64,000 nt of DNA, from positions 1 to 64,000 of the forward strand of contig NZ_JAMTCG010000003.1 of assembly GCF_024171725.1 (NCBI RefSeq), written 5' to 3'. The position numbers and the translations under genes are program-made. The notes under the pieces are model-generated. The model saw nothing but the letters and a program-made list of their open reading frames with translations. It was not told where the DNA came from and searched no databases. The stretch's first letter is position 1. Every line of letters starts with the position of its first letter. Of this stretch, positions 1 to 8,851 are shown piece by piece. Origin of the DNA: Williamsia serinedens (GTDB lineage: Bacteria; Actinomycetota; Actinomycetes; Mycobacteriales; Mycobacteriaceae).

Positions 1-1070
1 CGCTCGACGGGGAAGTCGCGGGTGTAGCCCGCCCCACCGAACAGCTGGACCGCGTCGGTGGTGACCTTCATCGCGACGTCGGAGGCGAAACACTTCGACG
101 CCGAGGAGATGAACCCGAGGTTGCCCTCCCCGCGCTCGGCACGCGCCGCCGAGCTGTACACCATCAGCCGCGCGGCCTCGATCTGCATGGCCATGTCGGC
201 GATCATGAACTCCACGCCCTGGAACTGGCTGATCGACTTGCCGAACTGCTTGCGGTCCTTGACGTAGGCGATCGTCTTGTCCAGCGCACCCTGCGCGATA
301 CCGACCGCCTGCGCACCGATCGTGGGCCGCGTGTGGTCGAGGGTCTGCAGCGCGGTCTTGAAGCCGGTGCCCTCCTCGCCGATGATCCGGTCGCCCGGGA
401 TCTCACAGTTCTCGAAGTGCAGCTCCGCCGTCGGCGAGCCCTTGATGCCGAGCTTGCGCTCGAGGTTGCCCACCGAGAAGCCCGGGTCGTCCTTGTGCAC
501 CATGAACGCCGAGATGCCGTTGGCACCCTTCTCCGGGTCGGTGACGGCCATGACGGTGTACCAGGTCGACTTCCCGCCGTTGGTGATCCACGCCTTGCCG
601 CCGTTGAGGACCCAGCCCTCGGAGGTCTTCTTCGCGCGGGTGCGCATCGACGCGGCGTCTGAACCGGCCTCGCGCTCGGACAGGCCGTAGGACGCCAACG
701 CGCCGTCGGCGATCTCCGGCAGGACCTTCTTCTTCAGGTCGGCGTCGCCGGCCAGGATCAGACCCATCGTGCCGAGCTTGTTCACCGCCGGTATCAACGA
801 CGCCGACGCGTCGACGCGGGCGACCTCCTCGATCACGATGCACGCCGCGACCGAGTCGGCACCCTGACCGCCGAACTCCTCGGGCACGTGGATGGCGTTG
901 AACCCCGACGCGTTGAGCGCGTCGAGCGCCTCCTGCGGGAAGCGCGACTTCTCGTCGACCTCCGCCGCGTACGGCTCGATCTCCTTCTCCGACAACGCAC
1001 GGATCGCCTCACGCAGCGCATCGTGCTCCTCGGGGAGAGCGAAGACATCGAAGTCCGGGTTGCCCGACAT
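1..1070 (-). CDS. fadE25: Acyl-CoA dehydrogenase FadE25, C-terminus cut by window edge
   Basis: Flavin-dependent acyl-CoA dehydrogenase; it introduces the alpha,beta double bond in an acyl-CoA. The start ATG is at 1070-1068 and reads MSGNPDFDVFALPEEHDALR, which I recognise as very close to mycobacterial FadE25 (LPEEHDEMR, VPEEFGGQGADS, ALSEREAGSDAASMR-type segments). About 356 residues are in the window and the C-terminal end lies outside. The helix with LDHTRPTIGAQAVG has no glutamate at the place used by isovaleryl-CoA dehydrogenases, so the catalytic Glu should be the usual C-terminal one, which is not visible. It is transcribed away from the hydrolase at 1234. A -10-like TAGCAT lies about 70 nt upstream of the start. 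Confidence 0.93.
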   Translation of the reverse strand, partial: MSGNPDFDVFALPEEHDALREAIRALSEKEIEPYAAEVDEKSRFPQEALDALNASGFNAIHVPEEFGGQGADSVAACIVIEEVARVDASASLIPAVNKLGTMGLILAGDADLKKKVLPEIADGALASYGLSEREAGSDAASMRTRAKKTSEGWVLNGGKAWITNGGKSTWYTVMAVTDPEKGANGISAFMVHKDDPGFSVGNLERKLGIKGSPTAELHFENCEIPGDRIIGEEGTGFKTALQTLDHTRPTIGAQAVGIAQGALDKTIAYVKDRKQFGKSISQFQGVEFMIADMAMQIEAARLMVYSSAARAERGEGNLGFISSASKCFASDVAMKVTTDAVQLFGGAGYTRDFPVE

Positions 1071-1142
1071 TGCACTCACTCCTCATCGGCCGTGCGGGTG
1101 GGGTGTCCGGCGGGTGCGCCGGAGGGGTCGGCCGTCCCCTCG

Positions 1143-1183
1143 ATGCTAACCCCCGCCCGGCCACACAGTTACTGACGGGTAAC
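1143..1183 (-). promoter_or_regulatory. Putative fadE25 promoter with overlapping palindrome
   Basis: On the minus strand TAGCAT (1148-1143) looks like a -10 box. At 1168-1183 lies GTTACTGACGGGTAAC, an inverted repeat with arms GTTAC/GTAAC around six bases, placed where the -35 would be. This is the usual geometry for a TetR-type repressor site. The regulator is not in the window. Inference from sequence only. Confidence 0.4.
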
Positions 1184-1233
1184 CGGGTGACTCCGGTGGT
1201 GGTGCAGGTCACGGGGATGGCAGGCTGGCCGAC

Positions 1234-2052
1234 GTGGCCGACGACACCCTCGCCGATTTCGAGCGCACCGAGTTCTCCGCCCACGGGCGCTCCGCCCCCG
1301 TCTACCGCCTCGGCACCGGGCCCGCTGTGATCGTGATGTCGGAGATGCCCGGCATCACGCCCCGGGTCGCCGACTTCACGCGAACGGTCGCGTCGATCGG
1401 GTGCACGGCGGTGATGCCCCACCTGTTCGGCGTCGACGGGAAGGACCCGGTGGCCGGTCCCGTCGTGGGCCAGCTGGCGACGGTCGCCCGGGCACTGGTT
1501 CCTGCCTGCATCAGCCGCGAGTTCACCGTCCTCGCGACGGGGAAGTCCTCCCCCGTCACGGCCTGGTTGCGGGCTCTGGCCGCCCACGAGCACGAGCGCT
1601 GCGGTGGTCCCGGCGTCGGCGCGATCGGGATGTGTTTCACCGGCGGTTTCGCGCTGGCGATGGCCGCCGACGACCGGCTGCTCGCCCCTGTCCTGTCACA
1701 GCCGTCGCTCCCGTTCGGTCTCGGTCGGAAGGCGAAGGAGGGCATCGACATCTCGCCCGACGAGCTCGCGACGGTGAAGAACCGCTGCGCCCGGGGCGAT
1801 CTCACGGTCCTGGGGCTTCGCTTCGAGGGCGACAAGATCTCACCGCCGCAGCGGTTCCGGTGGTTGCGCGAGCAACTCGGCGACGCCTTCACCGCGATAG
1901 AACTGCCCGACTCGTCGGCGCGACAGGATTCCCCGATGCCGCCGCACTCGGTGCTCACCGAGCATCTCGTCGACGCCCCCGGTGAACCGACCCGGGCCGC
2001 CCTCGACGAGGTGCTCGACCTGTTCCGGCGGCGGTTGCTGACGCAGGACTGA
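1234..2052 (+). CDS. Dienelactone hydrolase family protein
   Basis: Cytosolic alpha/beta hydrolase of 272 residues related to dienelactone hydrolases. The nucleophile region reads GMCFTGGF around residue 130, the Cys-in-elbow arrangement typical of the family. A C-terminal PHSVLTEHL segment may supply the histidine. An EMPGI motif early in the protein matches the glutamate that activates the cysteine in this family. The GTG at 1234 is chosen because the preceding frame is low-complexity and the family pattern begins soon after it. It converges on purE with a 21 bp gap. The substrate is unknown. Confidence 0.82.
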   Translation: MADDTLADFERTEFSAHGRSAPVYRLGTGPAVIVMSEMPGITPRVADFTRTVASIGCTAVMPHLFGVDGKDPVAGPVVGQLATVARALVPACISREFTVLATGKSSPVTAWLRALAAHEHERCGGPGVGAIGMCFTGGFALAMAADDRLLAPVLSQPSLPFGLGRKAKEGIDISPDELATVKNRCARGDLTVLGLRFEGDKISPPQRFRWLREQLGDAFTAIELPDSSARQDSPMPPHSVLTEHLVDAPGEPTRAALDEVLDLFRRRLLTQD

Positions 2053-2073
2053 GCCGACCGGCCCGATCGGCCC

Positions 2074-2616
2074 TCAGTCGCCGAGCAGGGTGCGGCGCAG
2101 GGCCGCGTCCTTCTCCTCCACCATCGCCTCGAGGTCGCGGGCGAACGCCGCGAGACGGGCGCGCAGCACGTCGTCGCCGGTGGCCAGGATGCGGACGGCG
2201 AGCAGGCCCGCGTTGCGCGCGCCACCGACCGACACCGTCGCCACCGGGATGCCCGCGGGCATCTGCACGATGGACAGCAGCGAGTCGAGACCGTCGAAGT
2301 GCTTGAGCGGCACCGGGACCCCGATCACCGGCAGCACCGTCGCCGACGCGACCATGCCCGGCAGGTGCGCGGCGCCGCCCGCGCCGGCGACGATCACCGA
2401 GATGCCCCGGTCGGCCGCACCGGACGCGTAGTCGAGCATCTTGCGCGGCGTCCGGTGCGCGGAGACGACACCGACCTCGAACGGCACGTCGAACTCGGCC
2501 AGCGCGACGGCGGCCGGTTCCATCGTCGGCCAGTCGGAGTCGCTGCCCATGATCAGCCCGACGCGGGGACCGCTCGCGCTGGTCCCGATGGGGTCGGACG
2601 GGGTCGGTGCGGTCAT
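2074..2616 (-). CDS. purE: N5-carboxyaminoimidazole ribonucleotide mutase PurE
   Basis: Class I PurE, 180 residues; converts N5-CAIR to CAIR in purine synthesis. Visible motifs are GSDSDW near residue 26, SAHRTP, and the [11 protein letters not shown] loop that binds the nucleotide. The ATG at 2616 is preceded by GAGGGAG at good spacing, so the 71-residue in-frame extension upstream is rejected. It sits 37 nt downstream of purK on the same strand, so the two form an operon supplying consecutive steps. Presence of PurK supports the N5-CAIR type rather than the animal-type enzyme. Confidence 0.95.
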   Translation of the reverse strand: MTAPTPSDPIGTSASGPRVGLIMGSDSDWPTMEPAAVALAEFDVPFEVGVVSAHRTPRKMLDYASGAADRGISVIVAGAGGAAHLPGMVASATVLPVIGVPVPLKHFDGLDSLLSIVQMPAGIPVATVSVGGARNAGLLAVRILATGDDVLRARLAAFARDLEAMVEEKDAALRRTLLGD

Positions 2617-2653
2617 GGCTCCCTCTCGGTGGCGCGGGTCGGGTCCGGGCGGG

Positions 2654-3919
2654 TCAGGTCCGGGCGGGGTCGGGGACGTCGGTCGCGGCGTGCGGGTCCC
2701 ACCCGTCGGTCCACACCCCGGTCGACAGCCAGGTCGCGGCACGCTCGGCGCGTTCGCGCACGGTCGCGACGTCCTCGTCGGGTCCGCCGACGATGTTGAC
2801 GTGGCCGATCTTGCGCGCGCGGCGTTCACCCTTGGCGTAGAGGTGCACGTGCGCGTCGGGCATGCGGGCCATCAGGTGGTGGACCCGCTCGTCCATCGAC
2901 ATCGCCGGCGTCTCCGACGCGCCGAGCACGTTGGCCATGACGGTGACCGGCGCGAGCGCGCGGGTCGCGCCGAGCGGGTAGTCGAGGACCGCACGCAGGT
3001 GCTGCTCGAACTGGCTGGTGACGGCACCGTCCATGGTCCAGTGACCGCTGTTGTGGGGCCGCATCGCGAGCTCGTTGATGCTCAGCGCGCCGTCGTCGGT
3101 CTCGAACATCTCGACGGCCATGACCCCGACGACGCCGAGGGTCTGCGCGATCTGCAGCGCGATGTGTTCGGCCTCCTCGGCGCGCTCGTCGGACAGCCCG
3201 GGCGCGGGCGCGATGGCCACCGCGCACTGTCCGTCGCGCTGGACCGTCTCGACGACGGGCCACGTCGCACCCTGGCCGAACGCCGACCGCGCCACCATCG
3301 CCGACAGCTCCCGGCGCCACGGCACCCGCTCCTCGGCCATCACCGGCGTGCCCGACGCGGTCGCGTCGGCCAGGACGTCGAGGGCCTCGTCGAGGGAGTC
3401 CGGCAGCCACACCCCGCGGCCGTCGTACCCGCCGCGGATCGCCTTGATCACCACACCGTCGGCGCACGACTCGACGAACCCGACGAGGACCTCCCCCGGG
3501 TCGTCGGCCCCGGACAGGTCGACGAACCGCGGGACGGGCAGACCGAGCTCGGACAGCCGGTGGCGCATGACGAGCTTGTCCTGGGCGTGGATGAGCGCGT
3601 CGGGCGGTGGCAGCACGGAGACGCCCTCGGCGACGAGGGCGTGCAGGTGCTCGGGCGGGACGCCCTCGTGGTCGAAGGTCAGGGCGACGGCCCCCTGCGC
3701 CGCGCGGCGCAGGTCGTCGAGGCTGTCGTGGGACCCGATGACCACGTCCGCGGAGACCGCCGCGGCCGGGTCGTCGGGGGACGCCGCGAGCACCCGCAGC
3801 GTCTGTCCGAGCGCGATCGCGGCCTGATGCGTCATGCGGGCCAGCTGCCCGCCGCCGACCATCGCGACCGTCGGGAGACCCACCGGATTGCGTCCACTCA
3901 CGGCTGACCATCGTGTCAT
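2654..3919 (-). CDS. purK: N5-carboxyaminoimidazole ribonucleotide synthase PurK
   Basis: ATP-grasp enzyme, 421 residues from the chosen ATG; makes N5-CAIR from AIR, ATP and bicarbonate. The N-terminal [11 protein letters not shown] segment is the PurK signature; [13 protein letters not shown] is the ATP-grasp loop and [15 protein letters not shown] is the C-terminal catalytic segment. The ATG at 3919 fits; a GTG six codons later (VSGRNPVG) is an alternative start. The open frame runs further upstream only because it is antisense to the GtrA gene. First gene of a purK-purE operon. Confidence 0.95.
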   Translation of the reverse strand: MTRWSAVSGRNPVGLPTVAMVGGGQLARMTHQAAIALGQTLRVLAASPDDPAAAVSADVVIGSHDSLDDLRRAAQGAVALTFDHEGVPPEHLHALVAEGVSVLPPPDALIHAQDKLVMRHRLSELGLPVPRFVDLSGADDPGEVLVGFVESCADGVVIKAIRGGYDGRGVWLPDSLDEALDVLADATASGTPVMAEERVPWRRELSAMVARSAFGQGATWPVVETVQRDGQCAVAIAPAPGLSDERAEEAEHIALQIAQTLGVVGVMAVEMFETDDGALSINELAMRPHNSGHWTMDGAVTSQFEQHLRAVLDYPLGATRALAPVTVMANVLGASETPAMSMDERVHHLMARMPDAHVHLYAKGERRARKIGHVNIVGGPDEDVATVRERAERAATWLSTGVWTDGWDPHAATDVPDPART

Positions 3920-3989
3920 GACACGCGCTCCGACCTGCGTCGCGGGCCGCACCATCGCGCGGGGAATTCGCGTCGGGGCCTCGATTTCG

Positions 3990-3995
3990 TACACT
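3990..3995 (+). promoter_or_regulatory. -10 box of a probably leaderless GtrA gene
   Basis: TACACT ends eight bases before the GTG start at 4004, so transcription should begin at or next to the start codon. No ribosome binding site is seen. Confidence 0.4.
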
Positions 3996-4003
3996 CGGTC
4001 CTT

Positions 4004-4567
4004 GTGTCGTTCATCGACGGGCTCCTCGCCCGTACCCCGGGCCCCGTCCGGCGCCTGGCTCTCCGCCACCACGAGCTGATCAAGTTCGCGCTGGTCGGCG
4101 GCACCACGATGGTGTTCGACATGGCCATCTTCTACGGCCTCAGCCTGTCGGTCCTCGAGCAGAAGCCGGTGATCGCGAAGGTCATCTCGGGGACCCTGGC
4201 GACGCTGCTCAGCTACTTCCTGAACCGCGAGTGGGCGTTCAAGAACCGCGGGGGGCGCGAGACCCACCACGAGGCGCTGCTGTTCTTCGTGATCAGCGGC
4301 ATCGGGGTGGTGTTGCAGGCGGCGCCGCTGTGGTTCGCCAACAACGTCTTCGACATGCGGTCGCACCTGCCGGTCGCCGAACTGGTGATCGTCGACTTCG
4401 TGCTCGGCTACATCATCGGCAACATCCTGCAGATGGCGTTCCGGTTCTGGGCGCTGCGCAAGTTCGCGTTCCCCGAGACCCAGGGCGACGAGGACGCCGA
4501 GATCGAAGCGCTGGCGACCGGGCAGGTCACGCTCCGTCCGGACGTCGAGCCCGACCCCACCCCCTAG
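4004..4567 (+). CDS. GtrA family membrane protein
   Basis: 187 residues with the GtrA-family pattern: KFALVGGTTMVFD in the first membrane helix, LSYFLNREWAF after the second, and two further hydrophobic helices (FFVISGIGVVLQ, IVDFVLGYIIGNILQM) ending in FRFWALRKF. GtrA-like proteins are four-helix membrane proteins linked to polyprenyl-phosphate sugar translocation in cell-envelope glycan synthesis. The acidic tail after residue 160 is cytosolic. In mycobacteria a gene of this type (Rv3277) sits in the same place next to purK. The role here is inferred from family. Confidence 0.85.
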   Translation: MSFIDGLLARTPGPVRRLALRHHELIKFALVGGTTMVFDMAIFYGLSLSVLEQKPVIAKVISGTLATLLSYFLNREWAFKNRGGRETHHEALLFFVISGIGVVLQAAPLWFANNVFDMRSHLPVAELVIVDFVLGYIIGNILQMAFRFWALRKFAFPETQGDEDAEIEALATGQVTLRPDVEPDPTP

Positions 4568-4574
4568 ACGGCGG

Positions 4575-5909
4575 TCAGCGCGGTTCGCGCGCGGCCCGGG
4601 CGAGCACCGGTTCCCCGTCGGCCCGCAGGCTCCCCGGCGTCCCCGTGATGGGACCACCGGCCGTGGTCGGCACGACGATCGTGAACGCGGCGGGCACGCG
4701 ACTGGTCAGTTCCAGGCGACCGCCGTCGGCCTCGATGAGGGCCCGCGCCAGCGACAACCCGACACCGCTCGAGCCGCCGCCCGACCACCCGCGACGGAAG
4801 ATCTTCGGCACAAGGTCGTCGGACACACCGCTCCCCTCGTCGCGGACGGTCACCCGCAGCAGGTCGGCGCCGTCGAGTCCGGAGACCTCGACGGTGCAGC
4901 GACCCGCACCGTGTCGCAGCGCGTTGTCGACGAGGACCGACACCGCCTCGCGCAGCCGGCTCGGCGTCGCCCAGGCGGTGCGGTCGCCGACGTAGGACGC
5001 CACCACCTCGCGGCCCTGCCGGGAGAACGCGTCGGAGAAGTCGTGGACGAGCGGGTCGATGGTGTCGTCGACGGCGATCGGCGCGGTCGGCCGGACACCC
5101 GCGTCCCGGGAGACGGCGATCAGCTCGTCGAGCTCGGCGTTGAGCCGCTCGGCCTGCGCGTGCGCGGCCTCGGCCTCCTCGACGACGTGCGGGTCGGGAT
5201 GCAGCGACAGCTCGTCGAGACGCAGCTGGATGGCCGTCAGCCGACTGCGGAGCTGGTGGGACACCTCGCCGACGATCTCGCCCTCCCGCTCGAGACGCAG
5301 GGCGATCTCGCGGTTGGCGACCTCGAGAGCGCCGGCGAGGCGGTCGAGTTCGGCGATGCCGTGCGTGCGCCAGGCCGTGTGGAAGTCGCCCTGGGCCATC
5401 CGGGACGCGCGGTCGGCGAGGTCCTCGAGGGGATCGGCGAGACGACCCGCGGTGACCGCCGCGACCACCGTCCCCCCGGCGACGGAGGCGGTGAGGATCA
5501 GCGCGACGACCCCGATCGCGGTCCACTGGTCGCCACGGACCTCCTCCAGCGGGATCCGCATCGTCACGGTCCCGGCGTCGCCGAGGCTCGCCGACTCCGA
5601 CACGGTCGCCCCGCGGATGTCGTCGCCGACGGCGGTCCGCACCAGACCGGCGCCCGACGGGTACTCCAGCTCCAGGCGGCCGTCGGGCGGCAGCAGCAGT
5701 CGGAACGGGGCGACGTCGAGCTGTTGGCCCGCCAGGTCACCCGACTCCTGGTCGATGAGCTCCGACGAGACGCGCTTGAGCCGCTGGTCGAGGTCCTGGT
5801 GGGCGTTGTCGTCGATCCACCACCACGCCGTCACCATGAGGGGCAGCCCGAGCAGCACCCCGATGCCGACGACCATCGCCAGCATCGACAGCAGGATCCG
5901 CCTGCGCAC
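4575..5909 (-). CDS. Two-component sensor histidine kinase
   Basis: 444-residue membrane sensor kinase. An N-terminal helix (LAMVVGIGVLLGLPLMV), an extracytoplasmic segment of about 110 residues, a second helix (IGVVALILTASVAGGTVV) and a HAMP linker precede the HisKA domain with GEVSHQLRSRL, where the His is the phosphoacceptor. The HATPase domain shows LVDNALRHG (N box), DEGSGV (G1) and SSGVGLSLA (G2). The GTG at 5909 is chosen because it lies just after the response-regulator stop; an ATG eight codons later is possible. Co-transcribed with the regulator at 5918. The signal is unknown. Confidence 0.9.
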   Translation of the reverse strand: MRRRILLSMLAMVVGIGVLLGLPLMVTAWWWIDDNAHQDLDQRLKRVSSELIDQESGDLAGQQLDVAPFRLLLPPDGRLELEYPSGAGLVRTAVGDDIRGATVSESASLGDAGTVTMRIPLEEVRGDQWTAIGVVALILTASVAGGTVVAAVTAGRLADPLEDLADRASRMAQGDFHTAWRTHGIAELDRLAGALEVANREIALRLEREGEIVGEVSHQLRSRLTAIQLRLDELSLHPDPHVVEEAEAAHAQAERLNAELDELIAVSRDAGVRPTAPIAVDDTIDPLVHDFSDAFSRQGREVVASYVGDRTAWATPSRLREAVSVLVDNALRHGAGRCTVEVSGLDGADLLRVTVRDEGSGVSDDLVPKIFRRGWSGGGSSGVGLSLARALIEADGGRLELTSRVPAAFTIVVPTTAGGPITGTPGSLRADGEPVLARAAREPR

Positions 5910-5917
5910 CCGCCCGC

Positions 5918-6595
5918 CTAGTCCGGGTCGAACCGGAAGCCGACGCCGCGCACGGTGACGATGCGCTTCTTCCGGCCCGCCTGGTCGTCGCCGATCTTGC
6001 GGCGCAGCCACGACACGTGCATGTCGAGGGTCTTCGACGATCGCAGGTCCGCCGACCCCCACACCTCGGTGAGGATCTCCTCCCGGCTGACGACCTCCCC
6101 GCCGCGTTCCATCAGGAACCGCAGCAGGTCGAACTCGCGGTTGGCCAGCGTGGCGTCCTTGCCGGCGACCAGCACGCGGCGGCCGCGGGCGTCGAGCTGG
6201 ATGTCGCCCGCTTCGAGAACCAGGTCGACGCCCTGCTTGCGGCGCAGGAGCGCCCGCACCCGGGCGAGCAACTCGGCGAGACGGAAGGGTTTGCCGACGT
6301 AGTCGTCGGCACCGGCGTCGAGTCCGACGACGAAGTCCACCTCGTCGGTCCGGGCGGTGAGCATGAGGACGGCGAGCTGGGGTCGGACGCTGCGGATCCG
6401 GCGGCACACCTCGAGCCCGTCCATGTCGGGCAGGCCGAGGTCGAGCACGAGCAGTTCGAAGCGCGGGTCACGGGCGCGTTCGAGGGCGTCGGGACCCGTC
6501 GAGACGATCTCGCACCCGTACCCCTCACGGGTCAGCGCGCGGGCCAGCGGGGTGGCGATGGCCTCGTCGTCCTCGGCCAGCAGTACGTCCGTCAC
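5918..6595 (-). CDS. OmpR-family response regulator
   Basis: 225 residues. The receiver domain has the acidic pair EDD near residue 8, the phosphoacceptor Asp in LVLDLGLPDMDG near residue 52 and Lys in VGKPF near residue 103. The C-terminal winged helix ends in RGVGFRFD, typical of OmpR/PhoB DNA-binding domains. The GTG start at 6595 lies six nt after a -10-like TATCGT (6607-6602 on the minus strand), so the transcript may be leaderless. It is the first gene of the operon with the kinase. Target genes cannot be deduced. Confidence 0.93.
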   Translation of the reverse strand: MTDVLLAEDDEAIATPLARALTREGYGCEIVSTGPDALERARDPRFELLVLDLGLPDMDGLEVCRRIRSVRPQLAVLMLTARTDEVDFVVGLDAGADDYVGKPFRLAELLARVRALLRRKQGVDLVLEAGDIQLDARGRRVLVAGKDATLANREFDLLRFLMERGGEVVSREEILTEVWGSADLRSSKTLDMHVSWLRRKIGDDQAGRKKRIVTVRGVGFRFDPD

Positions 6596-6643
6596 GGCGC
6601 CACGATACCGACGGTGGACGCGATCACGGCCGATCCGCGCCGC

Positions 6644-7165
6644 TCAGCGCGCCCGACGGCCCGGATCGACCTCGGTGTCGAACACCTCGTGGTACAGCAG
6701 CGCGTGGACCTTCTCCACCTGCGGGATGTCGTGGAAGGCCAGCGGGTCGTCGGAGGCCGACTCGATGATCAACGTCCCCGTGCGCAGCATGCGGTCGAGG
6801 AGGCCGTGGCGGAACTCCACCGAGTTGATGCGCTGCAGCGGGATGTCGATGCCCGACCGGGTGAGGATGCCGTTCCGGAAGGTGACACGCCGGTCGGTGA
6901 GCACGAAATGCGTGGTGCGCCAGGAGACGAGCGGCCGCAGGAAGAACCACACGACGACCACGGCCCACACGACCGCGATCACGATCCACAGCACCGACCG
7001 CGTCGACGAGGACAGCTGCGACGACCCGGTGAACCCGGCCGCGACACCGGCGAGGGCGGTGACGACGAGGAACCCGATCGTCGGCACGACCAGCGCCTTC
7101 CAGTGGGGGTGGCGGTGCACGACGACGTGCTCGCCCTCGGCGAGGATGTTCTCCGGATAACCCAC
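6644..7165 (-). CDS. PH-domain (bPH2) membrane protein
   Basis: 173 residues from the GTG at 7165 (VGYPENILAEGEHVVVHRHPHW). Two membrane helices follow (LVVPTIGFLVVTALAGVAAG; VLWIVIAVVWAVVVVWFFL), then a bacterial PH-like domain with TDRRVTFRNGILTRSGIDIPL. The length and N-terminus match, from memory, M. tuberculosis Rv3278c next to birA, which is why the longer in-frame extension is rejected. Function in the family is poorly known; a membrane scaffold or stress role is often suggested. It is divergent from the gene at 7314, with a likely TACTTT -10 at 7217-7212. Confidence 0.85.
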   Translation of the reverse strand: MGYPENILAEGEHVVVHRHPHWKALVVPTIGFLVVTALAGVAAGFTGSSQLSSSTRSVLWIVIAVVWAVVVVWFFLRPLVSWRTTHFVLTDRRVTFRNGILTRSGIDIPLQRINSVEFRHGLLDRMLRTGTLIIESASDDPLAFHDIPQVEKVHALLYHEVFDTEVDPGRRAR

Positions 7166-7313
7166 GGCACCGGCCCTTCGGTGTGGTCGCGACGAGCCCC
7201 TGACGGCAGTGAAAGTAGCGCATACCCGGCACGGTTCCCCGCCGATCACGACGGTCGTGCTCGGTAGACTCACGCGAGACGCGGGTGACGACCCCAGCTG
7301 CGGAGGTGGCCAG

Positions 7314-7940
7314 ATGTACCCGAACGACCCGTACGACAACCGGCGGCGGGACGGCGGCGGCGCCTGGGACGACCGGACCCGCGCCTACTCGGCCGATCCG
7401 TATGCCCGTGACCAGTACGCGCAGGATCCCTACGCCCAGGACCAGTACGCCGACCCGGGGTACCAGCAGCAGTACGCCGCCGAGCCGGCGCGCAAGGCTC
7501 CCCGCCCGCCGCGGCGGGGTCCGCAGATCAACATCGGGCTCTTCATCGGTGGCGTCGTGGCGACCGCGGTCGTGACGGCGCTGGCGTCGTGGCTCGTCGC
7601 CTGGATCATCCGGGTCATCAGCCAGCGCATCACCGAGACCGGGAAGTTCGGGGTGTGGAACCCGGTAGCGCAGGACGAGTACTGGTTCGCCGTCGTGGGT
7701 GGGCTCTGCGCCCTGTTCGCCGGGGCACTCTGGTACGTCCTGCAGCTGACGACGCCGTCGCCGGATCAGTTCTTCGCCTGGATCGTCGGCCTGCTGGTGA
7801 TCGCCGCGGTGGTCCTGCCGTTGCTGCTGTCGCGGGAGATCTCGACCGGCATCGGCACCGCGGTGATGCACCTCGTGATCGGGCTGCCGATCCTGTTCCT
7901 CATCCGCGCGATGGGTGCGCGCAGCGTCGAGTACCGCTGA
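7314..7940 (+). CDS. Membrane protein with DPYA/DQYA tandem repeat, unknown function
   Basis: 208 residues. The first 80 are polar and tyrosine-rich with a short repeat (DPYARDQYAQDPYAQDQYAD), then a Pro/Arg stretch, then four hydrophobic segments (GLFIGGVVATAVVTALASWL, WFAVVGGLCALFAGALWYV, FFAWIVGLLVIAAVVLPLLL and a C-terminal helix). The ATG at 7314 follows GGAGG and a -10-like TAGACT at 7265-7270. I do not recognise a named family; actinobacterial hypothetical membrane proteins with tyrosine-rich cytosolic tails look like this. It converges on birA with a 3 bp gap. Confidence 0.75.
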   Translation: MYPNDPYDNRRRDGGGAWDDRTRAYSADPYARDQYAQDPYAQDQYADPGYQQQYAAEPARKAPRPPRRGPQINIGLFIGGVVATAVVTALASWLVAWIIRVISQRITETGKFGVWNPVAQDEYWFAVVGGLCALFAGALWYVLQLTTPSPDQFFAWIVGLLVIAAVVLPLLLSREISTGIGTAVMHLVIGLPILFLIRAMGARSVEYR

Positions 7941-7943
7941 CGC

Positions 7944-8756
7944 TCACCCCTGCACGCGCAGGTGGGTGACGTCACCGGCGGCGACCGCGGTGGTCGTGCC
8001 GTCGGACGTCTCCACCACCACACGACCGAGGTCGTCGACGTCGACGGCGACCCCCTCGAGCATCCGGTCGCCGGGGAGTTCCACCCGCACGGCACGCGAG
8101 AGGGTCGCGCACGCCGCGCGATAGCGGTCCGCGACGGCGGCGGTGTCGCCGGGCCAGTCGGCCAACTCCTCCGTGAGCGCGGCGAGCACCGCGCCGGCGA
8201 GCTCGGACCGGTCGACGGTCCGCCCCGTCGCGAGGTTCACCGACGTGGCCGTCGGCACCGGCAGGTCGTCGGGCTGCAGCCCGGTGTTGATCCCGATGCC
8301 GACCACGGCGCACGGCCGCGTGCCCGGCGCGAGCTCGGCGAGGATGCCGGCGACCTTGCCCACCTCCCCGGCCGACCCCACCGGGAGGAGGACGTCGTTG
8401 GGCCACTTCAGCCGCACGTCGACGCCGCCCACCTCGGCGACCGCCCGCGCCACCGCGACCCCGGCGGCGAGGGGCAGCCATCCGAGCGCGTCGCCCGCGC
8501 CGGGCGCGGACGCGTCGACCGTCACCGACATGGTGAGCGTGCCGCCCGGCGGGGCGGTCCACATCCGGCCGTGCCGGCCCCGGCCCGCGGTCTGACGCTC
8601 CGCGACGAGGGCCACCCCCGGTACGGGGTCGGTCGCACAGCGCGCGACGAGGTCGGCGTTCGTCGAGCCGGTCTCGGCGACGACCTCCACCGACCACCCG
8701 CCGCCCGCGCGATCGGCGATGCGTGCGGCGTAGAGGTCGGTCGGTGCGGGGTCCAT
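7944..8756 (-). CDS. birA: Biotin--[acetyl-CoA-carboxylase] ligase BirA
   Basis: Biotin protein ligase, 270 residues, without the N-terminal DNA-binding domain of E. coli BirA, as in mycobacteria. It attaches biotin to the BCCP lysine of carboxylase subunits such as AccA3 in this window. Visible motifs are ETGSTNADL, AGRGRHGRMW (biotinyl-AMP loop), KWPNDV and GIGINTG. The start ATG at 8756 begins MDPAPTDLYAARI. It is divergent from accD5, so enzyme and client carboxylase share the intergenic region containing the palindrome at 8821. Confidence 0.95.
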   Translation of the reverse strand: MDPAPTDLYAARIADRAGGGWSVEVVAETGSTNADLVARCATDPVPGVALVAERQTAGRGRHGRMWTAPPGGTLTMSVTVDASAPGAGDALGWLPLAAGVAVARAVAEVGGVDVRLKWPNDVLLPVGSAGEVGKVAGILAELAPGTRPCAVVGIGINTGLQPDDLPVPTATSVNLATGRTVDRSELAGAVLAALTEELADWPGDTAAVADRYRAACATLSRAVRVELPGDRMLEGVAVDVDDLGRVVVETSDGTTTAVAAGDVTHLRVQG

Positions 8757-8820
8757 GGCGATCACGCTAGTGCGCCGCGCGACCCGACCCCGGGCCTCAC
8801 TCGTGTCCCCGGTCCCACCG

Positions 8821-8843
8821 ACCGAGCGACCGCTCGCTAGCAT
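8821..8843 (+). promoter_or_regulatory. accD5 promoter with palindromic operator
   Basis: ACCGAGCGACCGCTCGCT (8821-8838) contains a perfect palindrome with arms CGAGCG/CGCTCG (8823-8836). It directly abuts the -10-like TAGCAT (8838-8843). accD5 begins at 8852, so the transcript is probably leaderless. The half-site ACCGAGCGA recurs in reverse at the accA3 promoter (37828-37845) at nearly the same distance from its -10. Binding by one TetR-type regulator is inferred. Confidence 0.5.
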
Positions 8844-8851
8844 CGTTCCCC

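Noticed and set aside
2441-3907. Long plus-strand open frame of 488 codons opposite purK
   Set aside because: Antisense shadow caused by high third-position GC; the minus strand has complete purK and purE motifs.
4911-5921. 336-codon plus-strand frame opposite the sensor kinase
   Set aside because: Arg/Gly/Val-rich with no motif; the kinase on the other strand has all catalytic boxes.
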